Positions 38,874-52,400 of a DNA stretch of 64,000 nucleotides are shown one piece after another. The DNA lies in NCBI GenBank assembly GCA_028752905.1, contig JAQNBH010000002.1, forward strand, positions 22,331,059 to 22,395,058, written 5' to 3'. Below the pieces are notes generated by a model, which was given only the letters and a program-made list of their open reading frames with translations, made no database searches and was not told the origin of the DNA. The stretch comes from Cladorhizidae sp. MBARI D1340-BT2. Taxonomy: Eukaryota; Porifera; Demospongiae; Poecilosclerida; Cladorhizidae. The position numbers were made by a program, and so were the translations under genes. Numbering within the stretch: the first letter of the stretch is position 1; every line of letters starts with the position of its first letter.

Positions 38874-41800
38874 TCAAGTAAGAGTACAATTCATAACTGC
38901 CCTAATTAACAAGACCAAAGTCCCAGATTTTGTCAACTGATAGAGAAGGCCCTTATCTGCAACATGTGAACAGATTATCAATAAATGTAGTGGTTTTTCA
39001 CTGGCAGGCCACCGCTTTGGCAACTGGAAAACGCCAGGAAAAATCACAAACCTTACCACTTCAAATCATCATAACTTCCTAATACTTAGAGTACTCAACA
39101 TTTTGGCACGTACAAAAGACAGATAATTAGAAGAGCTATCCGGTGATATAAAAATTATCTTTTTTGGGTAAAGTGTAGAAAAGTTATGAGCTTCACGGCA
39201 AAAAAAAAAGATTTTCGGGGGGAAAATGAGAAACATATAGACCAAATTAGGGCAAATATCAAGAACATGTTTAGCATCAAGTAAGAGTACAATTCATAAC
39301 TGCCCTAATTAACAAGACCAAAGTCCCAGATTTTGTCAACTGATAGAGAAGGCCCTTATCTGCAACATGTGAACAGATTATCAATAAATGTAGTGGTTTT
39401 TCACTGGCAGGCCACCGCTTTGGCAACTGGAAAACGCCAGGAAAAATCACAAATCTTACCACTTCAAATCATCATAACTTCCTAATACTTAGAGTACTCA
39501 ACATTGTGGCACGTACAAAAGACAGATAATTAGAAGGGCTATCCGGTGATATAAAAATTATCTTTTTTGGGTAAAGTGTAGAAAAGTTATGAGCTTCACG
39601 GCAAAAAAAAAAGATTTTCGGGGGGGAAATGAGAACCAAATTAGGGCAAATATCAAGAACATGTTTAGCATCAAGTAAGAGTACAATTCATAACTGCCCT
39701 AATTAACAAGACCAAAGTCCCAGATTTTGTCAACTGATAGAGAAGGCCCTTATCTGCAACATGTGAACAGATTATCAATAAATGTAGTGGTTTTTCACTG
39801 GCAGGCCACCGCTTTGGCAACTGGAAAACGCCAGGAAAAATCACAAACCTTACCACTTCAAATCATCATAACTTCCTAATACTTAGAGTACTCAACATTT
39901 TGGCACGTACAAAAGACAGATAATTAGAAGGGCTATCCGGTGATATAAAAATTATCTTTTTTGGGTAAAGTGTAGAAAAGTTATGAGCTTCACGGCAAAA
40001 AAAAAAGATTTTCGGGGGGAAAATGAGAAACATATAGACCAAATTAGGGCAAATATCAAGAACATGTTTAGCATCAAGTAAGAGTACAATTCATAACTGC
40101 CCTAATTAACAAGACCAAAGTCCCAGATTTTGTCAACTGATAGAGAAGGCCCTTATCTGCAACATGTGAACAGATTATCAATAAATGTAGTGGTTTTTCA
40201 CTGGCAGGCCACCGCTTTGGCAACTGGAAAACGCCAGGAAAAATCCCAAACCTTACCACTTCAAATCACCATAACTTGCTAATACTTAGAGTACTCAAAA
40301 TTTTGGCACGTACAAAAGACAGATAATTAGAAGGGCTATCCGGTGATATAAAAATTATCTTTTTTGGGTAAAGTGTAGAAAAGTTATGAGCTTCACGGCA
40401 AAAAAACAAGATTTTCGGGGGGAAAATGAGAAACATATAGACCAAATTAGGGCAAATATCAAGAACATGTTTAGCATCAAGTAAGAGTACAATTCATAAC
40501 TGCCCTAATTAACAAGACCAAAGTCCCAGATTTTGTCAACTGATAGAGAAGGCCCTTATCTGCAACATGTGAACAGATTATCAATAAATGTAGTGGTTTT
40601 TCACTGGCAGGCCACCGCTTTGGCAACTGGAAAACGCCAGGAAAAATCACAAACCTTACCACTTCAAATCATCATAACTTCCTAATACTTAGAGTACTCA
40701 AAATTTTGGCACGTACAAAAGACAGATAATTAGAAGGGCTATCCAGTAATATAAAAATTATCTTTTTTGGGTAAAGTGTAGAAAAGTTATGAGCTTCACG
40801 GCAAAAAAACAAGATTTTCGGGGGGGAAATGAGAAACATATAGACCAAATTAGGGCAAATATCAAGAACATGTTTAGCATCAAGTAAGAGTACAATTCAT
40901 AACTGCCCTAATTAACAAGACCAAAGTCCCAGATTTTGTCAACTGATAGAGAAGGCCCTTATCTGCAACATGTGAACAGATTATCAATAAATGTAGTGGT
41001 TTTTCACTGGCAGGCCACCGCTTTGGCAACTGGAAAACGCCAGGAAAAATCACAAACCTTACCACTTCAAATCATCATAACTTCCTAATACTTAGAGTAC
41101 TCAAAATTTTGGCACGTACAAAAGACAGATAATTAGAAGGGCTATCCGGTAATATAAAAATTATCTTTTTTGGGTAAAGTGTAGAAAAGTTATGAGCTTC
41201 ACGGTAAAAAAACAAGATTTTCGGGGGGAAAATGAGAAACATATAGACCAAATTAGGGCAAATATCAAGAACATGTTTAGCATCAAGTAAGAGTACAATT
41301 CATAACTGCCCTAATTAACAAGACCAAAGTCCCAGATTTTGTCAACTGATAGAGAAGGCCCTTATCTGCAACATGTGAACAGATTATCAATAAATGTAGT
41401 GGTTTTTCACTGGCAGGCCACCGCTTTGGCAACTGGAAAACGCCAGGAAAAATCACAAACCTTACCACTTCAAATCATCATAACTTCCTAATACTTAGAG
41501 TACTCAAAATTTTGGCACGTACAAAAGACAGATAATTAGAAGGGCTATCCGGTGATATAAAAATTATCTTTTTTGGGTAAAGTGTAGAAAAGTTATGAGC
41601 TTCACGGCAAAAAAACAAGATTTTCGGGGGGAAAATGAGAAACATATAGACCAAATTAGGGCAAATATCAAGAACATGTTTAGCATCAAGTAAGAGTACA
41701 ATTCATAACTGCCCTAATTAACAAGACCAAAGTCCCAGATTTTGTCAACTGATAGAGAAGGCCCTTATCTGCAACATGTGAACAGATTATCAATAAATGT

Positions 41801-43288
41801 AGTGGTTTTTCACTGGCAGGCCACCGCTTTGGCAACTGGAAAACGCCAGGAAAAATCACAAACCTTACCACTTCAAATCATCATAACTTCCTAATACTTA
41901 GAGTACTCAAAATTTTGGCACGTACAAAAGACAGATAATTAGAAGGGCTATCCGGTGATATAAAAATTATCTTTTTTGGGTAAAGTGTAGAAAAGTTATG
42001 AGCTTCACGGCAAAAAAACAAGATTTTCGGGGGGAAAATGAGAAACATATAGACCAAATTAGGGCAAATATCAAGAACATGTTTAGCATCAAGTAAGAGT
42101 ACAATTCATAACTGCCCTAATTAACAAGACCAAAGTCCCAGATTTTGTCAACTGATAGAGAAGGCCCTTATCTGCAACATGTGAACAGATTATCAATAAA
42201 TGTAGTGGTTTTTCACTGGCAGGCCACCGCTTTGGCAACTGGAAAACGCCAGGAAAAATCACAAACCTTACCACTTCAAATCATCATAACTTCCTAATAC
42301 TTAGAGTACTCAAAATTTTGGCACGTACAAAAGACAGATAATTAGAAGAGCTATCCGGTGATATAAAAATTATCTTTTTTGGGTAAAGTGTAGAAAAGTT
42401 ATGAGCTTCACGGCAAAAAAAAAAGATTTTCGGGGGGAAAATGAGAAACATATAGACCAAATTAGGGCAAATATCAAGAACATGTTTAGCATCAAGTAAG
42501 AGTACAATTCATAACTGCCCTAATTAACAAGACCAAAGTCCCAGATTTTGTCAACTGATAGAGAAGGCCCTTATCTGCAACATGTGAACAGATTATCAAT
42601 AAATGTAGTGGTTTTTCACTGGCAGGCCACCGCTTTGGCAACTGGAAAACGCCAGGAAAAATCACAAATCTTACCACTTCAAATCATCATAACTTCCTAA
42701 TACTTAGAGTACTCAACATTTTGGCACGTACAAAAGACAGATAATTAGAAGGGCTATCCGGTGATATAAAAATTATCTTTTTTGGGTAAAGTGTAGAAAA
42801 GTTATGAGCTTCACGGCAAAAAAAAAAGATTTTCGGGGGGAAAATGAGAACCAAATTAGGGCAAATATCAAGAACATGTTTAGCATCAAGTAAGAGTACA
42901 ATTCATAACTGCCCTAATTAACAAGACCAAAGTCCCAGATTTTGTCAACTGATAGAGAAGGCCCTTATCTGCAACATGTGAACAGATTATCAATAAATGT
43001 AGTGGTTTTTCACTGGCAGGCCACCGCTTTGGCAACTGGAAAACGCCAGGAAAAATCACAAACCTTACCACTTCAAATCATCATAACTTCCTAATACTTA
43101 GAGTACTCAACATTTTGGCACGTACAAAAGACAGATAATTAGAAGGGCTATCCGGTGATATAAAAATTATCTTTTTGGGGTAAAGTGTAGAAAAGTTATG
43201 AGCTTCACGGCAAAAAAAAAAGATTTTCGGGGGGAAAATGAGAAACATATAGACCAAATTAGGGCAAATATCAAGAACATGTTTAGCA
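38874..43288 (+). repeat. Partly repeated 8-monomer segment (offset 3,215 bp)
   Basis: The units at 38874, 39277, 39671, 40074 and 40477 (AGAAGAGC with long A run, 9-bp deletion, CAACATT, CCCAAACC, CCAGTAAT) match those at 42089, 42492, 42886, 43289 and 43692 at a constant 3,215-bp offset. Between them lie a CCGGTAAT unit (40880) and two nearly identical plain units (41283 and 41686). The 39277 unit has a private ACATTGTGG. Confidence 0.85.
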
Positions 43289-45706
43289 TCAAGTAAGAGT
43301 ACAATTCATAACTGCCCTAATTAACAAGACCAAAGTCCCAGATTTTGTCAACTGATAGAGAAGGCCCTTATCTGCAACATGTGAACAGATTATCAATAAA
43401 TGTAGTGGTTTTTCACTGGCAGGCCACCGCTTTGGCAACTGGAAAACGCCAGGAAAAATCCCAAACCTTACCACTTCAAATCACCATAACTTGCTAATAC
43501 TTAGAGTACTCAAAATTTTGGCACGTACAAAAGACAGATAATTAGAAGGGCTATCCGGTGATATAAAAATTATCTTTTTTGGGTAAAGTGTAGAAAAGTT
43601 ATGAGCTTCACGGCAAAAAAACAAGATTTTCGGGGGGAAAATGAGAAACATATAGACCAAATTAGGGCAAATATCAAGAACATGTTTAGCATCAAGTAAG
43701 AGTACAATTCATAACTGCCCTAATTAACAAGACCAAAGTCCCAGATTTTGTCAACTGATAGAGAAGGCCCTTATCTGCAACATGTGAACAGATTATCAAT
43801 AAATGTAGTGGTTTTTCACTGGCAGGCCACCGCTTTGGCAACTGGAAAACGCCAGGAAAAATCACAAACCTTACCACTTCAAATCATCATAACTTCCTAA
43901 TACTTAGAGTACTCAAAATTTTGGCACGTACAAAAGACAGATAATTAGAAGGGCTATCCAGTAATATAAAAATTATCTTTTTTGGGTAAAGTGTAGAAAA
44001 GTTATGAGCTTCACGGCAAAAAAACAAGATTTTCGGGGGGAAAATGAGAAACATATAGACCAAATTAGGGCAAATATCAAGAACATGTTTAGCATCAAGT
44101 AAGAGTACAATTCATAACTGCCCTAATTAACAAGACCAAAGTCCCAGATTTTGTCAACTGATAGAGAAGGCCCTTATCTGCAACATGTGAACAGATTATC
44201 AATAAATGTAGTGGTTTTTCACTGGCAGGCCACCGCTTTGGCAACTGGAAAACGCCAGGAAAAATCACAAACCTTACCACTTCAAATCATCATAACTTCC
44301 TAATACTTAGAGTACTCAAAATTTTGGCACGTACAAAAGACAGATAATTAGAAGGGCTATCCGGTGATATAAAAATTATCTTTTTTGGGTAAAGTGTAGA
44401 AAAGTTATGAGCTTCACGGCAAAAAAAAAAGATTTTCGGGGGGAAAATGAGAAACATATAGACCCAATTAGGGCAAATATCAAGAACATGTTTAGCATCA
44501 AGTAAGATTACAATTCATAACTGCCCTAATTAACAAGACCAAAGTCCCAGATTTTGTCAACTGATAGAGAAGGCCCTTATCTGCAACATGTGAACAGATT
44601 ATCAATAAATGTAGTGGTTTTTCACTGGCAGGCCACCGCTTTGGCAACTGGAAAACGCCAGGAAAAATCACAAACCTTACCACTTCAAATCACCATAACT
44701 TGCTAATACTTAGAGTACTCAAAATTTTGGCACGTACAAAAGACAGATAATTAGAAGAGCTATTCGGTGATATAAAAATTATCTTTTTTGGGTAAAGTGT
44801 AGAAAAGTTATGAGCTTCACGGCAAAAAAACAAGATTTTCGGGGGGAAAATGAGAAACATATAGACCAAATTAGGGCAAATATCAAGAACATGTTTAGCA
44901 TCAAGTAAGAGTACAATTCATAACTGCCCTAATTAACAAGACCAAAGTCCCAGATTTTGTCAACTGATAGAGAAGGCCCTTATCTGCAACATGTGAACAG
45001 ATTATCAATAAATGTAGTGGTTTTTCACTGGCAGGCCACCGCTTTGGCAACTGGAAAACGCCAGGAAAAATCACAAACCTTACCACTTCAAATCACCATA
45101 ACTTCCTAATACTTGGAGTACTCAAAATTTTGGCACGTACAAAAGACAGATAATTAGAAGGGCTATCCGGTGATATAAAAATTATCTTTTTTAGGTAAAG
45201 TGTAGAAAAGTTATGAGCTTCACGGCAAAAAAACAAGATTTTCGGGGGGAAAATGAGAAACATATAGACCAAATTAGGGCAAATATCAAGAACATGTTTA
45301 GCATCAAGTAAGAGTACAATTCATAACTGCCCTAATTAACAAGACCAAAGTCCCAGATTTTGTCAACTGATAGAGAAGGCCCTTATCTGCAACATGTGAA
45401 CAGATTATCAATAAATGTAGTGGTTTTTCACTGGCAGGCCACCGCTTTGGCAACTGGAAAACGCCAGGAAAAATCACAAACCTTACCACTTCAAATCATC
45501 ATAACTTCCTAATACTTGGAGTACTCAAAATTTTGGCACGTACAAAAGACAGATAATTAGAAGGGCTATCCGGTGATATAAAAATTATCTTTTTTAGGTA
45601 AAGTGTAGAAAAGTTATGAGCTTCACGGCAAAAAAACAAGATTTTCGGGGGGGAAATGAGAAACATATAGACCAAATTAGGGCAAATATCAAGAACATGT
45701 TTAGCA
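43289..45706 (+). repeat. 6-monomer higher-order repeat (2,418 bp), copy 1
   Basis: Order: CCCAAACC unit, CCAGTAAT unit, ACCCAATT unit with long A run, AAGATTACA unit, CTTGGAG unit with CACCATAACTTCC, CTTGGAG unit with CATCATAACTTCC and seven Gs. Every diagnostic site I compared is the same in the following copy. Confidence 0.92.
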
Positions 45707-48124
45707 TCAAGTAAGAGTACAATTCATAACTGCCCTAATTAACAAGACCAAAGTCCCAGATTTTGTCAACTGATAGAGAAGGCCCTTATCTGCAACATGT
45801 GAACAGATTATCAATAAATGTAGTGGTTTTTCACTGGCAGGCCACCGCTTTGGCAACTGGAAAACGCCAGGAAAAATCCCAAACCTTACCACTTCAAATC
45901 ACCATAACTTGCTAATACTTAGAGTACTCAAAATTTTGGCACGTACAAAAGACAGATAATTAGAAGGGCTATCCGGTGATATAAAAATTATCTTTTTTGG
46001 GTAAAGTGTAGAAAAGTTATGAGCTTCACGGCAAAAAAACAAGATTTTCGGGGGGAAAATGAGAAACATATAGACCAAATTAGGGCAAATATCAAGAACA
46101 TGTTTAGCATCAAGTAAGAGTACAATTCATAACTGCCCTAATTAACAAGACCAAAGTCCCAGATTTTGTCAACTGATAGAGAAGGCCCTTATCTGCAACA
46201 TGTGAACAGATTATCAATAAATGTAGTGGTTTTTCACTGGCAGGCCACCGCTTTGGCAACTGGAAAACGCCAGGAAAAATCACAAACCTTACCACTTCAA
46301 ATCATCATAACTTCCTAATACTTAGAGTACTCAAAATTTTGGCACGTACAAAAGACAGATAATTAGAAGGGCTATCCAGTAATATAAAAATTATCTTTTT
46401 TGGGTAAAGTGTAGAAAAGTTATGAGCTTCACGGCAAAAAAACAAGATTTTCGGGGGGAAAATGAGAAACATATAGACCAAATTAGGGCAAATATCAAGA
46501 ACATGTTTAGCATCAAGTAAGAGTACAATTCATAACTGCCCTAATTAACAAGACCAAAGTCCCAGATTTTGTCAACTGATAGAGAAGGCCCTTATCTGCA
46601 ACATGTGAACAGATTATCAATAAATGTAGTGGTTTTTCACTGGCAGGCCACCGCTTTGGCAACTGGAAAACGCCAGGAAAAATCACAAACCTTACCACTT
46701 CAAATCATCATAACTTCCTAATACTTAGAGTACTCAAAATTTTGGCACGTACAAAAGACAGATAATTAGAAGGGCTATCCGGTGATATAAAAATTATCTT
46801 TTTTGGGTAAAGTGTAGAAAAGTTATGAGCTTCACGGCAAAAAAAAAAGATTTTCGGGGGGAAAATGAGAAACATATAGACCCAATTAGGGCAAATATCA
46901 AGAACATGTTTAGCATCAAGTAAGATTACAATTCATAACTGCCCTAATTAACAAGACCAAAGTCCCAGATTTTGTCAACTGATAGAGAAGGCCCTTATCT
47001 GCAACATGTGAACAGATTATCAATAAATGTAGTGGTTTTTCACTGGCAGGCCACCGCTTTGGCAACTGGAAAACGCCAGGAAAAATCACAAACCTTACCA
47101 CTTCAAATCACCATAACTTGCTAATACTTAGAGTACTCAAAATTTTGGCACGTACAAAAGACAGATAATTAGAAGAGCTATTCGGTGATATAAAAATTAT
47201 CTTTTTTGGGTAAAGTGTAGAAAAGTTATGAGCTTCACGGCAAAAAAACAAGATTTTCGGGGGGAAAATGAGAAACATATAGACCAAATTAGGGCAAATA
47301 TCAAGAACATGTTTAGCATCAAGTAAGAGTACAATTCATAACTGCCCTAATTAACAAGACCAAAGTCCCAGATTTTGTCAACTGATAGAGAAGGCCCTTA
47401 TCTGCAACATGTGAACAGATTATCAATAAATGTAGTGGTTTTTCACTGGCAGGCCACCGCTTTGGCAACTGGAAAACGCCAGGAAAAATCACAAACCTTA
47501 CCACTTCAAATCACCATAACTTCCTAATACTTGGAGTACTCAAAATTTTGGCACGTACAAAAGACAGATAATTAGAAGGGCTATCCGGTGATATAAAAAT
47601 TATCTTTTTTAGGTAAAGTGTAGAAAAGTTATGAGCTTCACGGCAAAAAAACAAGATTTTCGGGGGGAAAATGAGAAACATATAGACCAAATTAGGGCAA
47701 ATATCAAGAACATGTTTAGCATCAAGTAAGAGTACAATTCATAACTGCCCTAATTAACAAGACCAAAGTCCCAGATTTTGTCAACTGATAGAGAAGGCCC
47801 TTATCTGCAACATGTGAACAGATTATCAATAAATGTAGTGGTTTTTCACTGGCAGGCCACCGCTTTGGCAACTGGAAAACGCCAGGAAAAATCACAAACC
47901 TTACCACTTCAAATCATCATAACTTCCTAATACTTGGAGTACTCAAAATTTTGGCACGTACAAAAGACAGATAATTAGAAGGGCTATCCGGTGATATAAA
48001 AATTATCTTTTTTAGGTAAAGTGTAGAAAAGTTATGAGCTTCACGGCAAAAAAACAAGATTTTCGGGGGGGAAATGAGAAACATATAGACCAAATTAGGG
48101 CAAATATCAAGAACATGTTTAGCA
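45707..48124 (+). repeat. 6-monomer higher-order repeat (2,418 bp), copy 2
   Basis: Same six monomer types in the same order as 43289-45706, at an offset of exactly 2,418 bp. It includes the otherwise rare pairing of CTTGGAG with CACCATAACTTCC at 47319, matching 44901. The next unit (48125) has AAATCTTACC and ends the pattern. Confidence 0.92.
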
Positions 48125-49416
48125 TCAAGTAAGAGTACAATTCATAACTGCCCTAATTAACAAGACCAAAGTCCCAGATTTTGTCAACTGATAGAGAAGG
48201 CCCTTATCTGCAACATGTGAACAGATTATCAATAAATGTAGTGGTTTTTCACTGGCAGGCCACCGCTTTGGCAACTGGAAAACGCCAGGAAAAATCACAA
48301 ATCTTACCACTTCAAATCATCATAACTTCCTAATACTTAGAGTACTCAACATTTTGGCACGTACAAAAGACAGATAATTAGAAGGGCTATCCGGTGATAT
48401 AAAAATTATCTTTTTTGGGTAAAGTGTAGAAAAGTTATGAGCTTCACGGCAAAAAAACAAGATTTTCGGGGGGAAAATGAGAAACATATAGACCAAATTA
48501 GGGCAAATATCAAGAACATGTTTAGCATCAAGTAAGAGTACAATTCATAACTGCCCTAATTAACAAGACCAAAGTCCCAGATTTTGTCAACTGATAGAGA
48601 AGGCCCTTATCTGCAACATGTGAACAGATTATCAATAAATGTAGTGGTTTTTCACTGGCAGGCCACCGCTTTGGCAACTGGAAAACGCCAGGAAAAATCA
48701 CAAACCTTACCACTTCAAATCACCATAACTTGCTAATACTTAGAGTACTCAAAATTTTGGCACGTACAAAAGACAGATAATTAGAAGAGCTATTCGGTGA
48801 TATAAAAATTATCTTTTTTGGGTAAAGTGTAGAAAAGTTATGAGCTTCACGGCAAAAAAACAAGATTTTCGGGGGGAAAATGAGAAACATATAGACCAAA
48901 TTAGGGCAAATATCAAGAACATGTTTAGCATCAAGTAAGAGTACAATTCATAACTGCCCTAATTAACAAGACCAAAGTCCCAGATTTTGTCAACTGATAG
49001 AGAAGGCCCTTATCTGCAACATGTGAACAGATTATCAATAAATGTAGTGGTTTTTCACTGGCAGGCCACCGCTTTGGCAACTGGAAAACGCCAGGAAAAA
49101 TCCCAAACCTTACCACTTCAAATCACCATAACTTGCTAATACTTAGAGTACTCAAAATTTTGGCACGTACAAAAGACAGATAACTAGAAGAGCTATCCGG
49201 TGATATAAAAATTATCTTTTTTGGGTAAAGTGTAGAAAAGTTATGAGCTTCACGGCAAAAAAACAAGATTTTCGGGGGGAAAATGAGAAACATATAGACC
49301 AAATTAGGGCAAATATCAAGAACATGTTTAGCATCAAGTAAGAGTACAATTCATAACTGCCCTAATTAACAAGACCAAAGTCCCAGATTTTGTCAACTGA
49401 TAGAGAAGGCCCTTAT
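46110..49416 (+). repeat. Segment repeated at 60694-64000 (offset 14,584 bp)
   Basis: The order of types from 46110 (CCAGTAAT, ACCCAATT, AAGATTACA, variable unit, CTTGGAG, AAATCTTACC without deletion, CACAAACC/CACCATAACTTGC, ATAACTAG) returns from 60694 at a constant offset. One member differs: 47319 is a CTTGGAG type whereas 61903 is an ATAACTAG type. Confidence 0.87.
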
Positions 49417-52400
49417 CTGCAACATGTGAACAGATTATCAATAAATGTAGTGGTTTTTCACTGGCAGGCCACCGCTTTGGCAACTGGAAAACGCCAGGAA
49501 AAATCACAAACCTTACCACTTCAAATCATCATAACTTCCTAATACTTGGAGTACTCAAAATTTTGGCACGTACAAAAGACAGATAATTAGAAGGGCTATC
49601 CGGTGATATAAAAATTATCTTTTTTAGGTAAAGTGTAGAAAAGTTATGAGCTTCACGGCAAAAAAACAAGATTTTCGGGGGGGAAATGAGAAACATATAG
49701 ACCAAATTAGGGCAAATATCAAGAACATGTTTAGCATCAAGTAAGAGTACAATTCATAACTGCCCTAATTAACAAGACCAAAGTCCCAGATTTTGTCAAC
49801 TGATAGAGAAGGCCCTTATCTGCAACATGTGAACAGATTATCAATAAATGTAGTGGTTTTTCACTGGCAGGCCACCGCTTTGGCAACTGGAAAACGCCAG
49901 GAAAAATCACAAACCTTACCACTTCAAATCATCATAACTTCCTAATACTTAGAGTACTCAACATTTTGGCACGTACAAAAGACAGATAATTAGAAGGGCT
50001 ATCCGGTGATATAAAAATTATCTTTTTTGGGTAAAGTGTAGAAAAGTTATGAGCTTCACGGCAAAAAAACAAGATTTTCGGGGGGAAAATGAGAAACATA
50101 TAGACCAAATTAGGGCAAATATCAAGAACATGTTTAGCATCAAGTAAGAGTACAATTCATAACTGCCCTAATTAACAAGACCAAAGTCCCAGATTTTGTC
50201 AACTGATAGAGAAGGCCCTTATCTGCAACATGTGAACAGATTATCAATAAATGTAGTGGTTTTTCACTGGCAGGCCACCGCTTTGGCAACTGGAAAACGC
50301 CAGGAAAAATCCCAAACCTTACCACTTCAAATCACCATAACTTGCTAATACTTAGAGTACTCAAAATTTTGGCACGTACAAAAGACAGATAATTAGAAGG
50401 GCTATCCGGTGATATAAAAATTATCTTTTTTGGGTAAAGTGTAGAAAAGTTATGAGCTTCACGGCAAAAAAACAAGATTTTCGGGGGGAAAATGAGAAAC
50501 ATATAGACCAAATTAGGGCAAATATCAAGAACATGTTTAGCATCAAGTAAGAGTACAATTCATAACTGCCCTAATTAACAAGACCAAAGTCCCAGATTTT
50601 GTCAACTGATAGAGAAGGCCCTTATCTGCAACATGTGAACAGATTATCAATAAATGTAGTGGTTTTTCACTGGCAGGCCACCGCTTTGGCAACTGGAAAA
50701 CGCCAGGAAAAATCACAAACCTTACCACTTCAAATCATCATAACTTCCTAATACTTAGAGTACTCAACATTTTGGCACGTACAAAAGACAGATAATTAGA
50801 AGGGCTATCCGGTGATATAAAAATTATCTTTTTTGGGTAAAGTGTAGAAAAGTTATGAGCTTCACGGCAAAAAAACAAGATTTTCGGGGGGAAAATGAGA
50901 AACATATAGACCAAATTAGGGCAAATATCAAGAACATGTTTAGCATCAAGTAAGAGTACAATTCATAACTGCCCTAATTAACAAGACCAAAGTCCCAGAT
51001 TTTGTCAACTGATAGAGAAGGCCCTTATCTGCAACATGTGAACAGATTATCAATAAATGTAGTGGTTTTTCACTGGCAGGCCACCGCTTTGGCAACTGGA
51101 AAACGCCAGGAAAAATCCCAAACCTTACCACTTCAAATCACCATAACTTGCTAATACTTAGAGTACTCAAAATTTTGGCACGTACAAAAGACAGATAATT
51201 AGAAGGGCTATCCGGTGATATAAAAATTATCTTTTTTGGGTAAAGTGTAGAAAAGTTATGAGCTTCACGGCAAAAAAACAAGATTTTCGGGGGGAAAATG
51301 AGAAACATATAGACCAAATTAGGGCAAATATCAAGAACATGTTTAGCATCAAGTAAGAGTACAATTCATAACTGCCCTAATTAACAAGACCAAAGTCCCA
51401 GATTTTGTCAACTGATAGAGAAGGCCCTTATCTGCAACATGTGAACAGATTATCAATAAATGTAGTGGTTTTTCACTGGCAGGCCACCGCTTTGGCAACT
51501 GGAAAACGCCAGGAAAAATCACAAACCTTACCACTTCAAATCATCATAACTTCCTAATACTTAGAGTACTCAAAATTTTGGCACGTACAAAAGACAGATA
51601 ATTAGAAGGGCTATCCGGTGATATAAAAATTATCTTTTTTGGGTAAAGTGTAGAAAAGTTATGAGCTTCACGGCAAAAAAACAAGATTTTCGGGGGGAAA
51701 ATGAGAAACATATAGACCAAATTAGGGCAAATATCAAGAACATGTTTAGCATCAAGTAAGAGTACAATTCATAACTGCCCTAATTAACAAGACCAAAGTC
51801 CCAGATTTTGTCAACTGATAGAGAAGGCCCTTATCTGCAACATGTGAACAGATTATCAATAAATGTAGTGGTTTTTCACTGGCAGGCCACCGCTTTGGCA
51901 ACTGGAAAACGCCAGGAAAAATCACAAACCTTACCACTTCAAATCATCATAACTTCCTAATACTTAGAGTACTCAAAATTTTGGCACGTACAAAAGACAG
52001 ATAATTAGAAGAGCTATCCGGTGATATAAAAATTATCTTTTTTGGGTAAAGTGTAGAAAAGTTATGAGCTTCACGGCAAAAAAAAAAGATTTTCGGGGGG
52101 AAAATGAGAAACATATAGACCAAATTAGGGCAAATATCAAGAACATGTTTAGCATCAAGTAAGAGTACAATTCATAACTGCCCTAATTAACAAGACCAAA
52201 GTCCCAGATTTTGTCAACTGATAGAGAAGGCCCTTATCTGCAACATGTGAACAGATTATCAATAAATGTAGTGGTTTTTCACTGGCAGGCCACCGCTTTG
52301 GCAACTGGAAAACGCCAGGAAAAATCACAAATCTTACCACTTCAAATCATCATAACTTCCTAATACTTAGAGTACTCAACATTTTGGCACGTACAAAAGA

